A stretch of 64,000 nucleotides of DNA, taken from assembly GCA_910591455.2 (NCBI GenBank), contig OU342817.1, positions 5,045,915 to 5,109,914 of the forward strand, given 5' to 3'. The position numbers and the translations under genes were made by a program. The notes beneath the pieces were generated by a model. The model did not search any database and was not told where the DNA came from. It worked only from the letters and a program-made list of their open reading frames with translations. The DNA is from Pholis gunnellus (taxonomy: Eukaryota; Chordata; Actinopteri; Perciformes; Pholidae). Of this stretch, positions 1-11,800 are shown piece after piece (position 1 is the stretch's first letter; each line of letters starts with the position of its first letter).

Positions 1-1499
1 AGACACTGGGGCATTGCGTTTATGGTCAGCAATGTGGAAAAAGACGGATTGATTCTAGCCATGACTCTCAGCTCCCAAAGTGACGTATGCAAGACACAGA
101 TAGTTTAGTAAACCGTCTCAATGGTTAATCAGGGAAATCCCTCACGTCCTTTGGCCTGAAAACAGTTAAAATCTCATTTTCTTTGGGTCAGTTGTTGAAA
201 TTTTACCACGATTCCAATAGACAGTCAAATAAACCGATACCGACAAGGGTGTGTAATCAAATCTATATTTGTCTTTTTTTTACTCCCAGTCTGTTATTTA
301 AGCACAGTTTTCCACAATAGAACAAGAATGGACACTTTAATTAAAGAAAGCTGGGATGAAGGGGTGACTATGTCAGACTTTGAAAGCCCAGTTGTTCATC
401 CGTCAAACTTTGAACTGCTGTTCTACAGACATGCGTGTCTCCACAGCGGGTTTTGAATGATTTTCTTGTTGTAGCCACCGTACAAACAAAGGCACCCCTG
501 TAGATTTATGTCTCATCCCTCTCTCTCATATTGGACTCTGAGGGCTTTAAGGCTGTAATTAAATTCCAATCCCCACTCTCACTTCTCCACTGACTGTCCC
601 CGTCTCTGTGGGAGGTTGAGAAGCTGGGTTTACCGCCTGTTGTGGTTTGTTTGAAAGATCCGGACTTCTCTGGAAACCCCAGCCATTACGATAGAATTCA
701 CACATGTGGTGCGGAGAGAGAGAGAAAGAAAAGGCCTGGGCTCATGCTCAGACGCAGGATTGGTGTGACATCCGGTCTGCACGAGCAGTTGAGACATGTG
801 TTTCACCCACATCTCCATCACATCCCTCCCTGTGAACTGCAGGATTTCAACATTCTCACGTCAAAGCCAGGGATTGCCATTCCAACATGCTGCTATTTCA
901 TACATATGATTGTGCTTTTGGGGTGTTAAGATGCCCATATGAATGACTCCATCATTGTACCTATCAAAGCTATTCCTTCAGCAGACAGCCACCCACTGCC
1001 AAAGCACAGATTGCTAGCATCGGCCCGTAGCAGGGCCAACAAACTGGAATCAGCTGCAGCAGCAGGCTGTCAGTTGGGACTCCTGACAGCGATATGAGGG
1101 GCTAGACTGAGCAAGTCCAGTCCGGCGGGGACCAGCCAGCGGGAGAGGAAGGATGAGTTCTGCACCACTGATCCAGAGTGACAGTGATGGACAGGTTCAG
1201 AGAGGAGAGCTGATGGCCAAGGTTTTTCTCCTGTCTGGACAGTGTTTGAAAAGATGGACATGACGGTCGCAAGGCTTCGAAGTCCAACAGGGCATGTGTG
1301 CCAGAGTGCTTGTGTGTGTGTGTGGTGCGTGCGTGTGTATGAGTGCCTGTTCCAGAGTGTTGGTGCACGTCAAACGGTCAAGCGGAGCAATAAATGTGAA
1401 AAGTGACACTGAAATCTGAAATCAAAGACTTGTTTTTTTATTCAATTGTAGGTCGGTTTCATAGACAGAGTCATGTATTGAGCATTGATGTAAAAAATA

Positions 1500-1740
1500 G
1501 AAGGTCTGCAACTTATTTACATGATTTATGCACTGATTGTTATTTTAATTAATCAATTAATCATTTAGGCCTATAAAATGTCAGAAAATAAGGAAAAATA
1601 CACAAAAAATGACTGAAATCCCAAAGTGTCATCTTCAGATGTCATGTTTTGTCCGAACAACTGTCTAAAACTAAAAGATGTTCAATTTACACAAAAGAAA
1701 GACATCCTCCCACACAGGAAGCAATTATATCTAACATTCA
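1500..1740. repeat. Dispersed fish repeat of the ATTAATCAATTAATC type
   Basis: A run of ATTAATCAATTAATC followed by GGCCTATAAAATGTCAGAAAA and then CAGATGTCATGTTTTGTCCG matches a repeat very common in percomorph genomes, recognised from memory. Related copies in this window are at about 23340-23770, 25780-26070 and 45635-46280. Confidence 0.6.
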
Positions 1741-2423
1741 GCTTTAAAATACAAAAACGTATAAAGCAATATTCATATTAAATATGTTTTTTTTTGTGGT
1801 GTAGCCTGTGGGCTACTGGGGCTGCAATTATTGTATAAGCACCGGTAACAGAGGGACATATTTGCTCTTTATAGTGTTGGGAATCAGCTCTGTCTTGTTA
1901 AAAACCTGAAATATTTGTCACAAAACGCGGTTCTCCACAGCTCGTGCTTCATCGAGAGTCAGGGTTCCCTCTGACAAGTAATTACGTCAAAAACAAACGT
2001 TCCCAAAGGCAGCAATTAATGCTGAACTCATAACGCACAATGATGCTCAAGGGCCTGGATCTAATATCGACGCTGGCATCCCTTGTTGTGCAGTTTACCC
2101 CGTTGTCTTCTTTCATGACTCACACACTTGCACAGTTTTTCTTATTAAGTTCCGTGCATGTGTCGGGCATGTTTCATTCACTTCGCTCCGTCCTTAATTC
2201 TAGGTGCCGAGACAGATTATACGTGCGCTCAACACCCAAGGACGAGTAATAGAACTCATTTTTTCAGACACAGAGGGCCGGCTTTATCGAATTGTACAAC
2301 TCCGGGACGCAGCCTGGCCGTACATCCTCTTTATGATGAAATGAATCTTTTTTGACTACGACTTCTCCTTCAAGATTTGCTGCTCCTCCAGGAAATATAT
2401 GTCCAGTACATCCAGGACAGACA

Positions 2424-2445
2424 CCCCCCCCCCCCCCCCCCCCCC
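2424..2445 (+). repeat. Poly-C tract
   Basis: Uninterrupted run of about 22 C. Similar C or G runs of 9-17 bases recur at 17360-17370, 24708-24721, 27418-27432, 36483-36492, 51918-51934, 61794-61808 and 63153-63164. Confidence 0.9.
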
Positions 2446-5400
2446 TGAAAACAACTTAAGCCCTGTCCTCCCCATTTCTCCCGAATGCCTTCAAGGTCTC
2501 CACTATATCTCACAAACCTCGGTCCAAATTTGAATTATTTTTATTACAACTCAACTGTCAGGAGATTCTTTCAAAATCAATACTTGATAGGCTCGGTCAG
2601 AGAAATGACATCGCTTCTGTCCGTCGTGGAAGATTGATATTCAGCATTTGGAGTCTGCGGTTTGAGGGACTGCTTCCTCTTTTGCGTGAGGCGGCTCACA
2701 GACAGCTCCGGGTTTAGGCTTTAGGGGCTTTGTGAGGTTGTTAAAAAATGTTCCTGTTCACTTTTCCAGCTGCAGATTCTTAACGGTGCATTAAACTGCA
2801 GTTACCCCCGAAAAAGACACCAGGGAAAACAAGAAATACCGTTTGAAAATCAAGGGAGGGTCAAGAACAATCCTGTTGGAACATTCATTCTGTTTTCTTT
2901 GGAGTTGTTTGCATGTGCAAAGAGAAAAGTCAGATATAAGCTACTTTTAAGGTCATCTTAGATATAAAATGAACATGATTATTTCAAACCCCGGGAGAGT
3001 GCCCTCTGATAAAAAACCATGCATCAGCAACACTTTCAGCTGTGAGAACAGTTTTATGATTATTAATAGTATACAGTATATTATCATAGTTATCAGCAAT
3101 TATTTATTTATATTATATTTGACATTATAACTGTCATACTATATTCGTTATATACATTAATAATCACCTATGTCTGCTTACAAAGTTATGGTGAGTTATA
3201 AACCTAACATTTAATGTTGATATTCTGCTAATGAACGCTAACTAGTTGGACTCAAAGTGTTGCCCAGGCGTTTCTCATCTCTACCCAACCGGGATCATCA
3301 TTTTTCTTTCTTTTTTTAATTAAAAAAATCTTGAAAGGTTGAACAGTTACTGTCTAACACCCTTTAAATAATTGAGTAAGACTGGACTGAATGACTGGAA
3401 AAAAATAACTTTCTTAGAGTCTGCCGCCATGCAAGCTGCTCTGTGAATCTGTGCTTACAGACAGCGGTGCTTTGAGATCGACCGTCTCATTTTGATTAAC
3501 TCTCGGGTGAATCCTTCGTCTGTGTTTACACATCCCTTCCTACGTGACGTCTGTCCAGCCAATCACGCTCGGTGTTGGCTGATGATGTTGATGAAAGGGA
3601 CTCGCGAGAGCTCGGCTGCTCCACGCTCATTTGAAAGAGATTTTGCACAAGAGAGAGCTTTAAATGCACCAGGTAGCCCTTCATCTATTTCTTTAGCTTA
3701 GCTTATGGCCTTGACTGCTTTCACACAGAATATGAACAGGCTTCCAGTTGAGGCGTCTCAATTTAATTCTGTAATTGTAGGACATTAAACAAATTAGCAG
3801 AGTGATGGACTAATGGACAGATAACACCTTCCAGAGCGTCAGCTTGCTTTAGAAATAAAAGAATGTGGGAATAGATGTATAGGCGCGTCAAGAAGTCGTT
3901 GAAATACGTTGTTTTGTACAAATATACATTTATGCCTGTTTGTTCTCCAGGTTTTGAGCCTCTGGTACGATACTTTGACGTTTCCCATATTCAAACATTA
4001 CATTACAGAGCCACGCTAACAGCAAACACTGCATTGTTACTCAGTTTTGTACATATGTGGCAGAAAGCCATATTTTGATTTCCGAAGTGTTAGTAGAGGT
4101 TAATTCTTCTAACACTCATGGCCACATACTGTTCAGGCTTTTCATCTTAACTTTTAAAGAGTTGCCATCGCCGTGTGCTTCTCTTATTTATTTTCATGTT
4201 TCATTCAGTTGACGTCACAATACAGAAGATTCACATTCTCAGCACTGAGCAGTCTCAGCGAAGGGATAAGGAAAGGAACAGAGAGCACACATAACATGGT
4301 GCAGTGGGGGATGTTCCTTTAAGCATTTACTGAAGATACTTCTTTTGTTCTGCTAAAAAAGAGGCTGCAACTTCCTAATGTAACTACTAAATGTTTCTTT
4401 ATGGGTGAAGAAAGTGAGCAAGGGCCAAATCATTGCATTGACAGACTATACAAAACTAAAATTTGTCCACCTCAATGTCTGTAATGATGAAAATGACTTC
4501 AAAAGTCATTTTTCTCCTCTCGATATTTAGTGTTTCATGAACTCCAGAACTGGTCACTGAACTCCTACCGCTTCATGTTCGTTTTCAACCAACAACAGTG
4601 AACACAACAGCCATGCACAGTTGTTCACTCACCGGTCTACTGCACAGTTTGTTTAAATCCCAGCGTCACATATGCTCATGTTACATATAAACCAGTGTTG
4701 TTAAACGCATCTGGTCGGGTGTTTGTCGGAGTAACAGGCTTAAAACTGGGTCTGACTGTCACTAAACTGGTCGGTCCTCTCCAATTGTGTAACCAAAGAT
4801 TTCGGCCTTGGGTGTGACCGAAGCAGGAACAAGTGGTGCACTGTGCTCTCCAGAAACTATAATGTGAAAGACGTATGGAGGTGTGGGGTGAAAACTTGGA
4901 GATTTCTTGTGCTGCCTTGAGCTTTTATAGTTTGATCTCTCACAGAAGAGAGAACACAGAGCTGCAGCTCAGAGAGACTTTCCACAAAATCTCTTCTTTC
5001 TTTTTTATCTGCTGACAACTTCTGAACGGTTTTTCTTTCTAACATTTCACAAATGGAAAAAGAAGACCTCTGTCTGAACAACACAGAAGTAGATATTTGC
5101 ACTTGCATTCATTATTTATTTTGTATCATTACAATTCTTACATTTTAAAATCTCTTCTATCTAGGAAATCTATCGACTGTGTGAGCATGCTGGCTTTTTA
5201 CCAGCACTCTTGATTTATATTCATGAAGTCATTCACAACCAGGAAAAACTATGGAGCGGTTGGAGGAAAGATCAAGAGGGTCCAACTGTGAACCTCATGT
5301 ACGTGGACCCCAGGACCACGAGCCACCGAGTAGAGAGTAGGGTCCCCACATAATGATGTGCGGCGTCCATTAGCAGCTTCTTTTTGTCAGGTAAAATACA

Positions 5401-5457
5401 ATATGGTGGTAACTTAACATGCAGCTGACAGAAGCCTGTTGGAGAAGTTAACATTTA

Positions 5458-5775
5458 GGCTACTAGCTGTTCAATTCAGAGCGGACTGAATGCTTGACCC
5501 GTGGTGTTGCATTTTGCACCAAGCAACACACAACTTCACACTGAGCTTTTTTTTTGGGCCCTCAGCAATACACCTGTCATGATATAGTTGCGTCACACAG
5601 CCAAGTCGCGGCAACTCACGGTCAGAAATGCCGTAGAAAAACACCAGGGGCAGATTTTACCGTTTTACGATGTAAACCTGGGGCTGTGGGCCTCCAACAT
5701 TAGGATGTTTAGATATTAAAAGAATCAAACTATATTACAATTCTACCACATTGTACTGAGAAATAACTTACACAT
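5458..5775 (+). repeat. Dispersed repeat, copy 1 of a local pair
   Basis: Collinear and clearly similar to 8535-8885: shared landmarks are GCAATACACCTG, AAACACCAGG, CTGTGGGCCTCCAACA and AATAACTTACA, in the same order and spacing with small indels. No coding capacity. It is probably a short nonautonomous element, but I do not recognise the family. Confidence 0.7.
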
Positions 5776-7697
5776 TTTTTAGCTTTGATTTATTTGCATG
5801 TATTTGTGTTCATACTTTTTGTGGCACTTCTGTGCTGCCTACACTCTGTTCCCATCGGCTCACAGACTTGGGGTCCACAGGCGTAGAGTCCGATCCCCGG
5901 CGTGACCCCTCTAGGAAGGAAGCCTTCGGGGCACGCTGACAGGAGGAGGTTGAAACAGCTGAGGCGCTTCTTTCTGACATTTCGATCTCCACCTCTATAA
6001 AAGTGCCAGGATTATTTCTGGAGTCAAGCATATTCAGTGTAGCTATAAGTCAGAAAAAGACTGTTTATTCCTTTCTTACATTGTTTAAATAGCTCAAAAC
6101 TTCCACAAAACAAATGTCACAATGAAAGATTTGAGTTATTTTGCTCTAGTTTTGCGTTTGTATATTTGTGGGTGGTTTGGAGCATGTGTGCTCGTCTCAA
6201 CTCCTAAACTAAATATTTTGATGAAATGTGAAACTCTGTATATGTAATCCGTAGCAAAGGTCATTTAGCGACTACAAGGAAGCAACAATAAAACATGTCA
6301 CCATGTGTAGTAGCTCAGTTCATCATAGTTTCATATCTCAAGCTAAACCTTTCTTCAACTCTCTCTTTTCTTTTTTCTTTTTTCCTTACACCTGTCACTT
6401 CGATTGTTATAACCAATGACCCACGAAAACATTGCTTTGGGCACCTTTTGAATGAAATTTCTAGCATGACATTGATTATCTTAGCTTTGTAATTATCTCC
6501 ACATGCTACTATAACTGCGCCACTGTATTTCCCTTCCAGAAGAGGCTTGTTACATCCTGGGAGAGTGATTAAATAAACTGTAAGTAAATTAGCTGTGAAT
6601 AAAAGCCTTTTAAATAAAGCATTAGTCAAAGGCGCCCTGCAGTTTATGCTATACATTTTCTCACTCCGACAGTGAAGTCGGGTGCCAACACAATAAGTAC
6701 AAAGAGCCACACAGTCGCACAGAAACTCACTTCTGCAACGGAACCATTAAAACATTCCGCTCTGCATTTTAAATCTGGAGCAGTATTTTACAAAAAGAAT
6801 CACATCAGCAGTCAGTGCCTCATTTCGATGTTTTGTCTCTTTTCTTGTGATAAATTGGAAATGCAAAATAGGTACAGATGTGTTTGTATAATGGTGGGTT
6901 TCTCCGTGTAAATAATGGCTATACAGTTTCAGAGATATATGAAAAACATCTGTGAGAATGAGCTATAATTATCACTCTGAAACACCACTGAATAAAACAT
7001 TTATGCTCTATAGTATTCAACGTTCAGCCTGGAAAAGATAAATCTATTTCTTATTTATCGAAGATTTCTTTTTTTTATGTCCGAGCTGTTCTTGACAATA
7101 CTCTCTCTCTGAATCGGCATATCAAACGGGACTTTGAAGTGGGACATACAGTAAAAATGACCATATTTTATGTTCAAAATGTGCTTGTTTGAAGTCACGT
7201 TGGATATGCTTGACTGAAATTTATTCTCACATTCGCTTTTTTTCCCCCCTTCCCAGTCCAGTATCTTAAAAATTACAATCATTACATTTTTGTCTCAAAT
7301 GGACCAAAAACTAGGGGAGCAATTGCTTAAATAAGGGAAAATTCCTCTTGTGAGCTTTTGACTAATAGCAGTCGTATGTTATGTTTGTGTCTCAGGGGAA
7401 TGCATTGCTATTATTTTCACAGACACAACCCAACAAAAACACGGGCCTCTGGTGAGTGTTTACTGTATAATGGGTGTGACAGGCTACCTTAGCCCAATCC
7501 TGAGGTCACTGCTGGTGTTTCCTACAAGGTATGACAGTTTTACAACTGCAGGGGCTCAGACTTGGATCGTTTCTGACATCTCAGGCTGCTGCTGCTCTCC
7601 GTCTGCCTCACAATCTCTCCCTCTCGCTCACTTTCTCCTCTTCGGCCTCTCCGGCTTCTCTATCTGAAACACTCGCCTTTTCTTTCCTTCATTTCCT

Positions 7698-7721
7698 CAC
7701 ACACACACACACACACACACA
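7698..7721 (+). repeat. (CA)n microsatellite
   Basis: About 12 CA units in intergenic DNA. Confidence 0.85.
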
Positions 7722-8534
7722 GGCACAACATTCTATCAAGCCTTCCTCAGACGGACTCAAAGGGGACTCTTGAGCATATTTTAAAGCCTGAAGTCTTAAT
7801 CTCTCATAATAGGCGTCTTTGTGGAAGTCGCGGAGGAAAAGCCCGTATTTCTTTCTAAACAGCCCTCTGTTGGTGTTGGAGGGGGCTAGTTGTGGTGATA
7901 TCCTAACAAGCATTAAAACAACAAACCACAAATGCCAAAAAGCTAAAATTAAACATTTTTGCAGCACACTTAAAATTGCAGTAATGGCACCAGGAGATTA
8001 TGCAACGACAAACAAAAAGAAGCTAATTCTAACAGCGCAGCATAATTTTCAGGGCAACAAAACGTGGTTACTATATTAGTACGTGCAGCTTATCCTCAAC
8101 GCACATGCTCACACATTTACATCCACCCTCTAACACAGTCTGTGCTATATCTGTGATGCGCCACGGATGTAAAAATGTGAGGGGAGCCGGATTTCGTCTT
8201 GTTTTTGCTGTTTCTGCAGGCGGGAATTCTGTGTCTGTGCAGGAGCTTTAGTTGCACATAGAGAAGCCGAGTCAGCCAACGCGGCGCGGTGTTGTTCGGT
8301 GGGACGGTGGCAGCAGAGCAGGAGCGATTCAGATGTTCTTTATCTTCCTGCTGCAGAGTGAAATGCAGAGGAATGTAAGCTGTACATTTACAGAGGCCCC
8401 CGAGGAAATAGAATACTCCTTCTGCATTGTGGCTGTGCTAATGTAATTATGCATAGTTCCCGCAATAGCAAAAGTAAAGATTGCTATCCAGGAATATAAA
8501 CATTTTCTGCAAGAACGCCTTTTCTTTGTTATAA

Positions 8535-8885
8535 TAACTAGTGCAGTGACTGTTCAACACAAGCCTGTTCAGACCGGGCCGAATGGTCGGCCTGTGGTGT
8601 CGCTGCTGGCAGCGTTCTAGAACACTGCACTTATTTGGGACCTCGGCAATACACCTGCCGTGACATAGTTGTGTCAAACACTCAAGTCACAGCTATTCGT
8701 TGTGAGAAACACCGGCGGAATACACTCTGGTTCAGGGGAGAAACACCAGGGTTCTACTTTATCGTTAGACGACTACGCAGGAAACCTGGTCCTGTGGGCC
8801 TCCAACAGCTACAGATTTATTATGATGTTTAGGTATGAAAAGTATTGAATTTTGATACTTATTGTACCTCAAAATAACTTACAAA
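8535..8885 (+). repeat. Dispersed repeat, copy 2 of a local pair
   Basis: Second copy of the element at 5458-5775, same orientation, about 3.1 kb away. A more diverged segment at about 9350-9560 (GTTACTCGCGGTCAAAATCA, GGAATACACTTAG) may be a third partial copy. Confidence 0.68.
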
Positions 8886-9952
8886 AAGCCCCTAAAGCAC
8901 TTACGAATATGCAACTTAGCTGTGTAGTTACTGTGTACTTCTATTTCAGAGGGAAGCATTGTCGTACTACATTAACCTGACAGAGAAATGTTACTGGTTA
9001 AATTGCAGATTCAGATTTTCACTCACAAAATGCAACAATTAAATTATGAAGCATTATTTTTCATCAAACTATCCATTATATTAGAAATGAAAGCTCCATT
9101 TGAACAGAGTTAAGTCAATCTAAGTGCACTGTGCCGATAATGGCTCTTACGTGAAGTCAACATTTGATTGCAGGATTTTACTGTGCGGCATTAGTTTTAC
9201 TATTTATGGTAAAAAAAAATAGAAAGTGAGTAGCCTTCTTCTTCTACCACCACTGCCAATACCAACATTCCCAGTGGGAGAAAGGGTGAAAAGTAAAGCA
9301 AGATGGCATTTGCCGGGGGCCCTCGAATCACTAAATCTACCGCTGAAACTCGCCCAAGTTGCTGTTACTCGCGGTCAAAATCAATGGTGGAATACACTTA
9401 GCGGGGGTGATTTCCAAATGGGCCAATTCTTCGCTTGCTTTGAAATAACTGCCGTAAGAAAGCCGGGCATGGAGTTAATTAGCGGAGGTATTTTGCTGGC
9501 GTTAACGTTATTTGTGTTATAAGTTAGTGAAACACACTCTGGGGTTGATTCTGCTTCCAGTTGGCCATCAGCTCCGAGTTGACTCCAGCGAAGTGAAGAA
9601 GAGTTTGTGAAGCGAACAGCAATCGATGAAGAGCAGTCTGCAGAGGCCCCCGAAGCTCCGCCCCCGCTGCTGAACACACCGCTGAGAACTTGTTTATTAA
9701 GAATGTATTAATATTGAATGTGTCCTGTTTCCAAATTGCACCAAAATTAACAAAGCACTCCCCTGGGTCCACAGCAACACACCCACAGACAGAGAGTCCT
9801 CGCTCTATGTTTAGATATTATTCGGCTACTATGTCTTTGTTTAAGCAGGTGTAGGCGGTCAAAAAGCTGACTCAGTAAACACAATATTGATTCCAGCTTT
9901 GAGCAGAGTTTAGGATAATTCATAGTCGAAAAAATATCTATACCTCAAGTGC

Positions 9953-10050
9953 GCACACACACGTACAAGTATATAGGCTACATTTAGTCAGCACACACAC
10001 ACACGTACAAGTATATAGGCTACATTTAGTCAGCACACACACACACACAG
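9953..10050 (+). repeat. Tandem duplication of a 42-bp unit
   Basis: ACGTACAAGTATATAGGCTA followed by CATTTAGTCAGCACACAC occurs at 9961 and again at 10003, with CA repeats on both edges. The identity of the two units is essentially complete, suggesting recent slippage or unequal exchange. Confidence 0.9.
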
Positions 10051-10710
10051 AGAGCACATTTTGGCCGAGGCTCTGTGATCTGATTTTGAATGCAGCATCT
10101 TGTTTGATGTCTTTTTGATGATGGACATGAAATAATGTCCAAATCACCAGAGGCTGGAACATCAAACGGATTCAAATGAAAACACGGTAATGTCTTCTCG
10201 GACCGAACCTTATTGCGCCTTCATTTGCCACTGCCTCACGGAAGCTGGTCTTTGACTGCGCACGGATAAAAGATGAGTTGATAAATGAGGCACTTTCATC
10301 TCCACCAAACTTTGACAACTTTTTTCCATTCGCTGTGCAAACACTGCATGGCTAATATGCTGCATTATAATGTAATCAGATAATCACAGACGGACTCAAA
10401 GAAAAGTCAAAAGGTGGAGGGAGTTTCTTTTGAAGAGGATGAGTAGCCGAAAATCATCACAGCAGGGTGAGGAGAGCCCGGGATGTTCTGGGTTTTGTAT
10501 CAAACAGGCGGCAACCTCCGGGTCTGAAAAGTGAAGCCAATGCTGGAGCGGCATAAAATTGCATTCTTTCTAATGGCCAGCAGGGGGCGACTCCTCCAGT
10601 TGTATAGAAGTCAATGAGAAAATGACTCACTTGATTTATTATCTCAGCAAACATTGTAAACATGAGTTTATGGTCTCAATCCCTAGTTTCAAGTCTTCTT
10701 CAATGCAGCA

Positions 10711-11239
10711 TTAAAGTTACTGTCTGAATTGAATACTGATGCCTCTGTATCACCAACATAACAACATGTCTATTTCTAGATAGTTATCAGTGCTACCGGT
10801 TTAGATAGAAGTGAACCAGAAACTCCGTCAGCTCAGACTCCAGCGGGGCCTCCAGCAGCGAGAAGCCCACCGTGGTCAGACCCAGATCCAGCATCGACCA
10901 GCAGCTTCTAACCTAGAGTTAGAGCTCCAGCGGGAGGAGGAGAGCTCATTGCACAGCAGAAGCATCTCCCCCCCCCCCTTGGCCACAAGCAGAGCTTCTC
11001 CTAGCTGCCCCGCTAGGAGCCAACAAGGACACCACGCTGCTGGAGGCCCCCGGCCGCGTTGCTGGGCCCGCTGGAGGGGAAGGGAGGCACAGGAGAACCA
11101 GAACCAGGACTGCGGGTAGCAGACTGTCTGCTGCAGTAACATTTTCTGAAGTGAATCTGGTGCTCGGAGACACTACCACTTTCATTCACACGGGCTGCCA
11201 AAGTCAACACTAAATGAAAGTTCCTTGTAGTACCTTTAA
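10711..11239. mobile_element. piggyBac-like nonautonomous element (TTAA target, short TIRs)
   Basis: It interrupts the dispersed repeat at a TTAA. The left end is TTAAAGTTACT (10711-10721) and the right end AGTACCTTTAA (11229-11239), inverted repeats matching at 10 of 11 positions including the TTAA. Length 529 bp, no transposase. The TTAA duplication is the signature of piggyBac-type transposition, so the class call is inferred from that. Confidence 0.6.
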
Positions 11240-11469
11240 GTAAACGATGGTCCCATTTGGAGTAAACGATAAAGCAGAGTACGCTTTAGGGCGAGGCCAC
11301 CACGTGATCGCTGTAATGGTAATTATTTTACGTAGTATATATTTCTACTTATTTAGTATATATTTCTTCTCATTCTATTGTATTAATGCATAAGTAATTT
11401 TGTTCTAAACTTTGTTGAATTTCACCGTGTCTCTGTTGTGCAAAAGACGAATTCTCCCTTGCCTGTCAA

Positions 11470-11800
11470 AGATAACTAACTGTGTTGTATGAGAATGTTC
11501 CAGCGCCAAGGCCTTTGGGCCGCTTGTTTTTATTGTTGTCCCTATCAGTCTGAGACTGAAATGTCTGTAACATTGGCCACCGGCCCCGACCTCTGCTCAT
11601 TCTGTATAAAGAAAGCTTGTTCACCTTTTTCTTGCTTCTTCCTCACTGAGACTGTACGCATTCTTTTGTGATGATTGAACCTTCTCTGCACAGAGAATAA
11701 ATACTTGGTTTTTGGTGTTATGTTAAAGGACTCACGCAAAGCGGGTATAAGAATATTTCGCTCCCACGCAGTAGTTTTCGTCTAAACATTTCCCACTGTG
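11470..11800 (+). mobile_element. LTR-like sequence (possible solo LTR)
   Basis: It lies within a block (about 11310-11860) that separates two parts of the dispersed repeat. It has a TATA-like TCTGTATAAAG at 11601, an AATAAA at 11696 followed by a T/G-rich stretch, and no coding sequence, an order typical of retroelement LTRs. I could not fix the ends or a target-site duplication, so the call is tentative. Confidence 0.35.

Noticed and set aside
6315..6710. 131-codon minus-strand frame in the intergenic region
   Set aside because: No recognisable motif; the C-terminal KKEKRKER stretch derives from a simple TTTTC repeat.
9953..10050. Direct repeats considered as a CRISPR-like array
   Set aside because: Only two contiguous copies without unique spacers, in a vertebrate genome; simple tandem duplication.
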